In this document: positions 5,490 to 9,140 of the stretch, piece after piece
Position numbering within the stretch: the stretch's first letter is position 1
Layout of the letters: every line of letters begins with the position of its first letter
Source of the DNA: Microcaldota archaeon
Lineage (GTDB): Archaea; Micrarchaeota; Micrarchaeia; Anstonellales; Anstonellaceae
DNA length: 9,140 nt
NCBI GenBank assembly: GCA_026396335.1
Contig: JAPLWZ010000126.1
Location: 1 to 9,140, forward strand
Direction of reading: 5' to 3'
Position numbers and translations under genes: made by a program
Notes under the pieces: model-generated
What the model saw: only the letters and a program-made list of their open reading frames with translations
Database searches by the model: none
What the model was told of the DNA's origin: nothing

Positions 5490-5900
5490 CTATTCCTTGC
5501 GGATAAAGTAGACGTACGCGGTCGCGAAAAGCATGGAAATCGCGAAAACAGCAGAGGCAATTGATGCAACAAGCAGGGCAAAACTGAATGAAGATGGCTT
5601 TCCAAGCATGAAGAGCATTATGGAAAGAAGCAGTGCAAAGCAGAATATGGCTGCTGCGCCTGTGCGCGCCTTGCGGATTTTTGCATTCACTAATAACCCG
5701 GTTACTGCAAGCGCTGTGCCAACCCCGATTAGCACACCTGAAAAGAGCGCGAAATAGGATGCGGCAACGCCTGCGGCAAGCGCGCTTGATATGTCTGATG
5801 CCTGCTCGAGCATGCCTGCAGCCATGAAGCCCATGGCAATACCGATCAGAATGAGCAGCCCGCCGGCAATGTAAAGCGCCTTTTGGAACGATAGTGCCAT
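5490..5900 (-). CDS. Unrecognised four-helix membrane protein
   Basis: A 136-residue hydrophobic protein that I do not recognise. Four membrane helices are evident at about residues 9-30, 42-71, 81-99 and 105-133. Short loops separate them, with a basic loop KIRKAR (74-79) between helices 2 and 3 and RKE at the very end; both point to the cytosolic side. No conserved polar motif inside the helices suggests a catalytic role. The frame is open up to an ATG at 5978, but that overlaps the divergent MFS gene. The ATG at 5900 begins MALSF and lies about 26 nt from the TATA-like box at 5923-5930, so a leaderless start there is preferred. It diverges from the MFS transporter with a shared promoter region, which hints at a functional link. 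Confidence 0.65.
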   Translation of the reverse strand: MALSFQKALYIAGGLLILIGIAMGFMAAGMLEQASDISSALAAGVAASYFALFSGVLIGVGTALAVTGLLVNAKIRKARTGAAAIFCFALLLSIMLFMLGKPSSFSFALLVASIASAVFAISMLFATAYVYFIRKE

Positions 5901-5921
5901 GGATGGATGAACTTGTGCATC

Positions 5922-5930
5922 ACTTATAAT
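5922..5930. promoter_or_regulatory. Shared TATA-like element between divergent genes
   Basis: ACTTATAAT on the plus strand reads ATTATAAGT on the minus strand, and both resemble a TATA box. It is about 26-27 nt from the minus-strand ATG at 5900 and about 50 nt from the plus-strand ATG at 5977. It is the only clear TATA-like site in this 76-nt interval, so it may serve both directions. Confidence 0.5.
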
Positions 5931-5951
5931 CCTTGCGCGAAAAAGTGGAAG

Positions 5952-5974
5952 GGCGACTGATGAAAGGCGACTGA
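5952..5974 (+). repeat. 9-nt direct repeat with a tiny open frame ahead of the MFS gene
   Basis: GGCGACTGA occurs twice (5952-5960 and 5966-5974), 14 nt apart. The first copy runs into an ATG at 5960 that opens a four-codon frame (MKGD, stop at 5972-5974); the second ends 2 nt before the MFS ATG. It could be a small local duplication of the ribosome-binding region. Confidence 0.35.
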
Positions 5975-5976
5975 AC

Positions 5977-7533
5977 ATGGAAGATGCAAACGCGCAGCTT
6001 ACGCGAGAACAGCAAAGAAAGATGCTATCTACTCTCGACAGCGGAGCATCCGGCAGTGCGAATCTTTCAGGAGATCAGCAGAAAAAATCAATGAATGCGT
6101 CCAAGGCAGACGGTGCCGCTTACTCGCTCATGACAGGCCTTGGCGACGCATACATACCTGCCGCGGCAATCGCGCTTGGCGCAAGCAACTTTTACATCGG
6201 CCTTCTTGCCGCGCTGCCCCAGCTTTTCGGCGCAATAATGCAATTTTTCTCGCTTTCCGCGCTTAGGTTTGTCAAAGACAGGAAAGTATTGGTTGTGATC
6301 GGCGCGTTCCTGCACGCCTGCTGCTGGCTTTGCGTTGCAGCAGTAATGCTTTGGCCAGGCCCGCTCTCAATCCCCCTGATAACACTTTTCTTCTCGCTCG
6401 GCACCGGCTTTTCGCTCCTTTCCAATCCATCATGGAGCAGCTGGATATCTGACATAGTGCCTGAGAACGACCGCGCCCGCTTTTTCGCAGGCAGGAACCG
6501 CCTGATGCAGCTTACGCTGTTCGCAGTCACGTTTATCGCCGGCTTGCTCCTGAACCAGTTGGAATTGGCGTTCCCAATCGCGATTGCATTCGGCATAGTT
6601 TTCCTCGGCGCATTCTTTTCCAGGATGTTAAGCGCCCTTTTCCTTACGAGGATGGACAATGTAAAATATGAGATCCAGTTGATGAGGGAAATCCAGTTCA
6701 AGCACCTGTTCCTGCTGCCCGCGCACAGGAACGAACTTTGGTTCCTTGCATTTGTCGCCCTGCTCACCTTTTCAGTGCAATTCGCCTCGCCGTTCTTCAC
6801 GCCCTACATGCTCAACAACCTGCATTTCGACCTTGTAGCGCTCGGCATTGTGACTGCGACCTCGGTCTTAACCAGGGTAATCTGCTACCCTTATTGGGGA
6901 AAAATAATCGACCGGTTCGGCAACCGCACCGTGCTCATTGCAACGGCATTCATCTCGCCATTAGGCTCGGTCCTCTGGCTCCTTTCCAAAGATCTGCCCA
7001 TGCTGGTGCTGTTCAACATAGTTTCCGGCTTTATCTGGTCGGGATATGAAATAGCGGTCTTCAACTACGCGCTCTCGCTTGTTGGCAGGGAATTGCGCAC
7101 CTCGTTCATTTCCAAATACAATATTTTCGTGAATGTCTTTTATGCGGGCGGCGCAATAGCGGGCGGGCTGTTCCTTGCTAATTTCAGCCAGGTCGCATTC
7201 TTCGGCTTCAGCGGCATCCTGCTGGTTTTCCTGATTTCAGCAGTGTTGCGCCTCACGGTGGCAGTTGCCTTCACGCCCAAACTCGCAGGCGGCAGGGAAG
7301 TGATGAACACAAGTCAGGAGCGCGCCATGATATTTGACATAGTCGCAGTCTACCCGATGCAGGGCGCTGTCAGCAACGTGCTTGGCGGCTGGAACTTCAC
7401 GAGAAAAGCTGTCGGCACCACTGCGTTTCAAAGCAGGGTGATGTTCCGTGAAGGCCTGGGCGCAACAGGCGACCTTCTCAAGGAAGGCGGAAGGAAATTC
7501 ATGTCCAAGGTCAGCAGAAGAAAGCACTTATAG
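5977..7533 (+). CDS. Major facilitator superfamily transporter with polar N- and C-terminal extensions
   Basis: A 518-residue secondary transporter of the cytoplasmic membrane; substrate unknown. The hydrophobic core (about 48-430) gives roughly 10-12 helices. The second half begins after a polar central loop near 227-250. The loop GKIIDRFGNRTV (308-319) is the MFS motif A of the C-terminal half, and WISDIVPENDRARFF (156-170) is the GxLaDrxGrR-region variant seen in a group of bacterial and archaeal MFS proteins. Two features are unusual: a 46-residue polar, Gln/Ser-rich N-terminus with two similar QQ-K/R segments (12-18 and 34-38), and an 88-residue polar tail after the last helix (431-518) ending in RRKHL. 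The start at 5977 follows a weak AAAGGCGA SD. leuS follows after 72 nt with its own promoter, so co-transcription is not required. Confidence 0.88.
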   Translation: MEDANAQLTREQQRKMLSTLDSGASGSANLSGDQQKKSMNASKADGAAYSLMTGLGDAYIPAAAIALGASNFYIGLLAALPQLFGAIMQFFSLSALRFVKDRKVLVVIGAFLHACCWLCVAAVMLWPGPLSIPLITLFFSLGTGFSLLSNPSWSSWISDIVPENDRARFFAGRNRLMQLTLFAVTFIAGLLLNQLELAFPIAIAFGIVFLGAFFSRMLSALFLTRMDNVKYEIQLMREIQFKHLFLLPAHRNELWFLAFVALLTFSVQFASPFFTPYMLNNLHFDLVALGIVTATSVLTRVICYPYWGKIIDRFGNRTVLIATAFISPLGSVLWLLSKDLPMLVLFNIVSGFIWSGYEIAVFNYALSLVGRELRTSFISKYNIFVNVFYAGGAIAGGLFLANFSQVAFFGFSGILLVFLISAVLRLTVAVAFTPKLAGGREVMNTSQERAMIFDIVAVYPMQGAVSNVLGGWNFTRKAVGTTAFQSRVMFREGLGATGDLLKEGGRKFMSKVSRRKHL

Positions 7534-7575
7534 GGCGAACAGAAGGGGCAAAGGTAGAAAGGCTATGACGTTTGT

Positions 7576-7583
7576 CTTTTATT
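7576..7583 (+). promoter_or_regulatory. TATA-like box of leuS
   Basis: CTTTTATT is centred about 26 nt before the leuS ATG at 7606, so transcription would start at the ATG. No SD lies between box and ATG. Confidence 0.5.
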
Positions 7584-7605
7584 CCTTCACTAGAACTAAT
7601 CTTCT

Positions 7606-9140
7606 ATGGCAGACTTGCCCGAAATGCACGAATTGGACGTAAAGTGGCAGAAGCGCTGGGCAGAGGCGCGGCTTTTCGAGCCTGTGGCAGGGCAGGCGAA
7701 AGGCGACAAGTTTTACCTTACGCCTGCGTTTCCCTACCCGAATTCCCCGCAGCACATAGGGCATGGCAGGACATACACAACTACCGACGTTTATGCGCGC
7801 TACCAGCGCATGCGCGGCAAGAACGTTCTTTTCCCAATGGCATTCCACGTAACGGGCACGCCAATCCTTGCAATGGCAAAGAGGATTGCGGACAAGGACA
7901 GGGAAATCTTGGAAATATTCGAGAAAGTGTATCACATCCCGCCGGATGTCACTGCAAAGCTCACCGACCCGAAGGAACTGGTCGCTTACTTTTCACGTGA
8001 AATAGAAGTCGGCATGAAGGAAATGGGCTATTCAATCGACTGGCGCCGCAAGTTCTACTCATACGACCCGCAGTTCAACCAGTTCATACGCTGGCAGTTC
8101 GCGAAATTGAAAAGCGCGGGGCACATAACAAAGGGCGAGCACCCTGTGCCGTGGTGCCCGATTGCCAATACCGCGGTCGGCGCGCACGACACAAAAGGCG
8201 ACCTTGACCCAATGCTTGAGGAAGTGACCGGCGTCATGTTCCCGTTCGGTGACGGCTTTCTCATCTGCTCCACTTACCGCCCTGAAACAATTTACGGTGT
8301 CACAAATATCTGGGTGAACGGTGCTGCGACTTACGTAAAGGCGGATTGGAAGGGGAAAAAGCTCTACATGGCACAGGATGCGCTTCCGCCCCTGTCAATG
8401 CAACTTGACCTCAGGGTGGAGCAGGAACTTTCTGCAAAAGAGATGATGGCAAATACTGCCACAAACCCAATTACCGGAGACGTTCTCTCTCTTTACTCTG
8501 CATCATTTGTCGACCCTGCGCACGGCACAGGCGTTGTCATGTCAGTGCCGGCACACGCACCCTTAGACTTTCTTGCGCTTCGCGACTTAGGCTTGGAATA
8601 CAAAATCTCGCCCAAGCAGGTGCTCAAGCTCGACGGCTACGGAAGCGCGCCTGCAAAGGAAATCGTGGAAAGGATGAAGATTGCAAACCAATCCGATCCA
8701 AAGGCAAAGAAAGCGACAGAGGAAATCTACAAGCTTGAGGCGCACACCGGCACCATGGCTACGGGTGAGTTTGCAGGCATGAAAGGCATGGATGCAAAGG
8801 AAAAGATAAAGGCAAAACTCGTTTCCTACGGCAACGCGATCACGCTTTACGAAATATCAAACGGCCCGATTTACTCCCGCTTCGGCGGGCTTGTGGGCGT
8901 CAAAATAGTGAAGGACCAGTGGTTCATCAATTACGGCGATGAAAACTGGAAGAACAAGGCGCGCGAGTGCCTTGCGGAAATGAAAATCCTGCCCGAGAAA
9001 ACAGTGAAGGAATACATTTACACAATTGACTGGCTGAAGGAAAAGGCATGCACTCGCTCGGCAGGCCTTGGCACACGCTTCCCGTTTGACGAGACGAAAA
9101 TGATTGAGGCGCTTTCAGACTCCACAATTTACATGGCGTT
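7606..9140 (+). CDS. leuS: Leucyl-tRNA synthetase, archaeal type, N-terminal 511 codons (runs off right edge)
   Basis: Cytosolic class I aminoacyl-tRNA synthetase that charges tRNA-Leu with leucine. The Rossmann catalytic domain opens with FPYPNSPQHIGHGRTYTTTD; the HIGH motif is at residues 50-53. The CP1 editing domain is present: its threonine-region STYRPETIYGVTN starts at residue 222, and GTGVVMSVPAHAPLD (307-321) carries the conserved editing aspartate at 321. After it come DQWFINYG, YTIDWLKEKAC, GLGTRFPFD and, at the edge, SDSTIYMA, all as in archaeal LeuRS. The KMSKS motif, anticodon-binding domain and archaeal C-terminal part lie outside the window; the family is usually about 900-970 residues. 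The start is firmly placed: an in-frame TAA lies three codons upstream, no SD is visible, and a TATA-like box is 26 nt away. No internal stop or frameshift was seen. Confidence 0.97.
   Translation, partial: MADLPEMHELDVKWQKRWAEARLFEPVAGQAKGDKFYLTPAFPYPNSPQHIGHGRTYTTTDVYARYQRMRGKNVLFPMAFHVTGTPILAMAKRIADKDREILEIFEKVYHIPPDVTAKLTDPKELVAYFSREIEVGMKEMGYSIDWRRKFYSYDPQFNQFIRWQFAKLKSAGHITKGEHPVPWCPIANTAVGAHDTKGDLDPMLEEVTGVMFPFGDGFLICSTYRPETIYGVTNIWVNGAATYVKADWKGKKLYMAQDALPPLSMQLDLRVEQELSAKEMMANTATNPITGDVLSLYSASFVDPAHGTGVVMSVPAHAPLDFLALRDLGLEYKISPKQVLKLDGYGSAPAKEIVERMKIANQSDPKAKKATEEIYKLEAHTGTMATGEFAGMKGMDAKEKIKAKLVSYGNAITLYEISNGPIYSRFGGLVGVKIVKDQWFINYGDENWKNKARECLAEMKILPEKTVKEYIYTIDWLKEKACTRSAGLGTRFPFDETKMIEALSDSTIYMA

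Noticed and set aside
5901..5978. Extension of the 4-TM protein frame to the ATG at 5978
   Set aside because: It would overlap the MFS start and place the only TATA-like element inside the coding region; the ATG at 5900 fits the leaderless geometry.
6192..6800. 202-residue open frame antisense to the MFS gene
   Set aside because: The MFS frame is clearly coding by its helices and motif A; this antisense frame has no recognisable features.
7572..8000. 142-residue open frame overlapping the start of leuS on the same strand
   Set aside because: The leuS frame contains the HIGH motif and continues unbroken to the window end; this frame is a shadow.

Overview
This window looks like part of an archaeal chromosome. 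The partial leucyl-tRNA synthetase at the right end has the archaeal/eukaryotic-type arrangement, and the intergenic regions carry AT-rich TATA-like boxes 26-27 nt upstream of start codons. Some starts are apparently leaderless; others use GGTGA-type Shine-Dalgarno (SD) sites. Intergenic T-tracts resemble archaeal terminators. Genes are dense, with no intergenic gap over 200 nt. The small zinc-ribbon protein with CxxC-x17-CxxC spacing would fit a DPANN or other uncultured lineage, but the sequence alone does not settle the lineage.

Left part (1-4173, minus strand): a tightly packed five-gene run read right to left. In transcription order it holds an MscS-family mechanosensitive channel, an EamA/DMT-family transporter, a family 2 glycosyltransferase of the polyprenyl-phosphate sugar transferase type, GDP-mannose 4,6-dehydratase (gmd), and an RmlD-like SDR reductase that runs off the left edge. 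Gaps are 14, 14, -4 (ATGA overlap) and 9 nt, so co-transcription is likely. The last two enzymes together would make a GDP-6-deoxyhexose from GDP-mannose (GDP-rhamnose is the simplest inference). The glycosyltransferase would then use activated sugars for a surface glycan or glycolipid.

Middle (4174-5489): a tandem pair of 93-residue membrane proteins (58% identical, probably DUF4389) lies divergent from the MscS gene, each with its own very similar promoter. A 60-nt polypyrimidine tract follows. Next is a short, apparently well-expressed gene for an Arg/Gly-rich zinc-ribbon protein, with a hairpin at the predicted transcript start and a row of perfect hairpins plus a T-tract behind it.

Right part (5490-9140): an unrecognised four-helix membrane protein (minus) and an MFS transporter (plus) diverge from one central TATA-like box. 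The N-terminal 511 codons of leuS follow, apparently leaderless.

There are no mobile elements, CRISPR arrays, rRNA or tRNA genes. I do not see a clear new defence or mobile system. The most interesting items are the structured zinc-ribbon transcript, the duplicated DUF4389-like cassette and the repeated leaderless promoter geometry.
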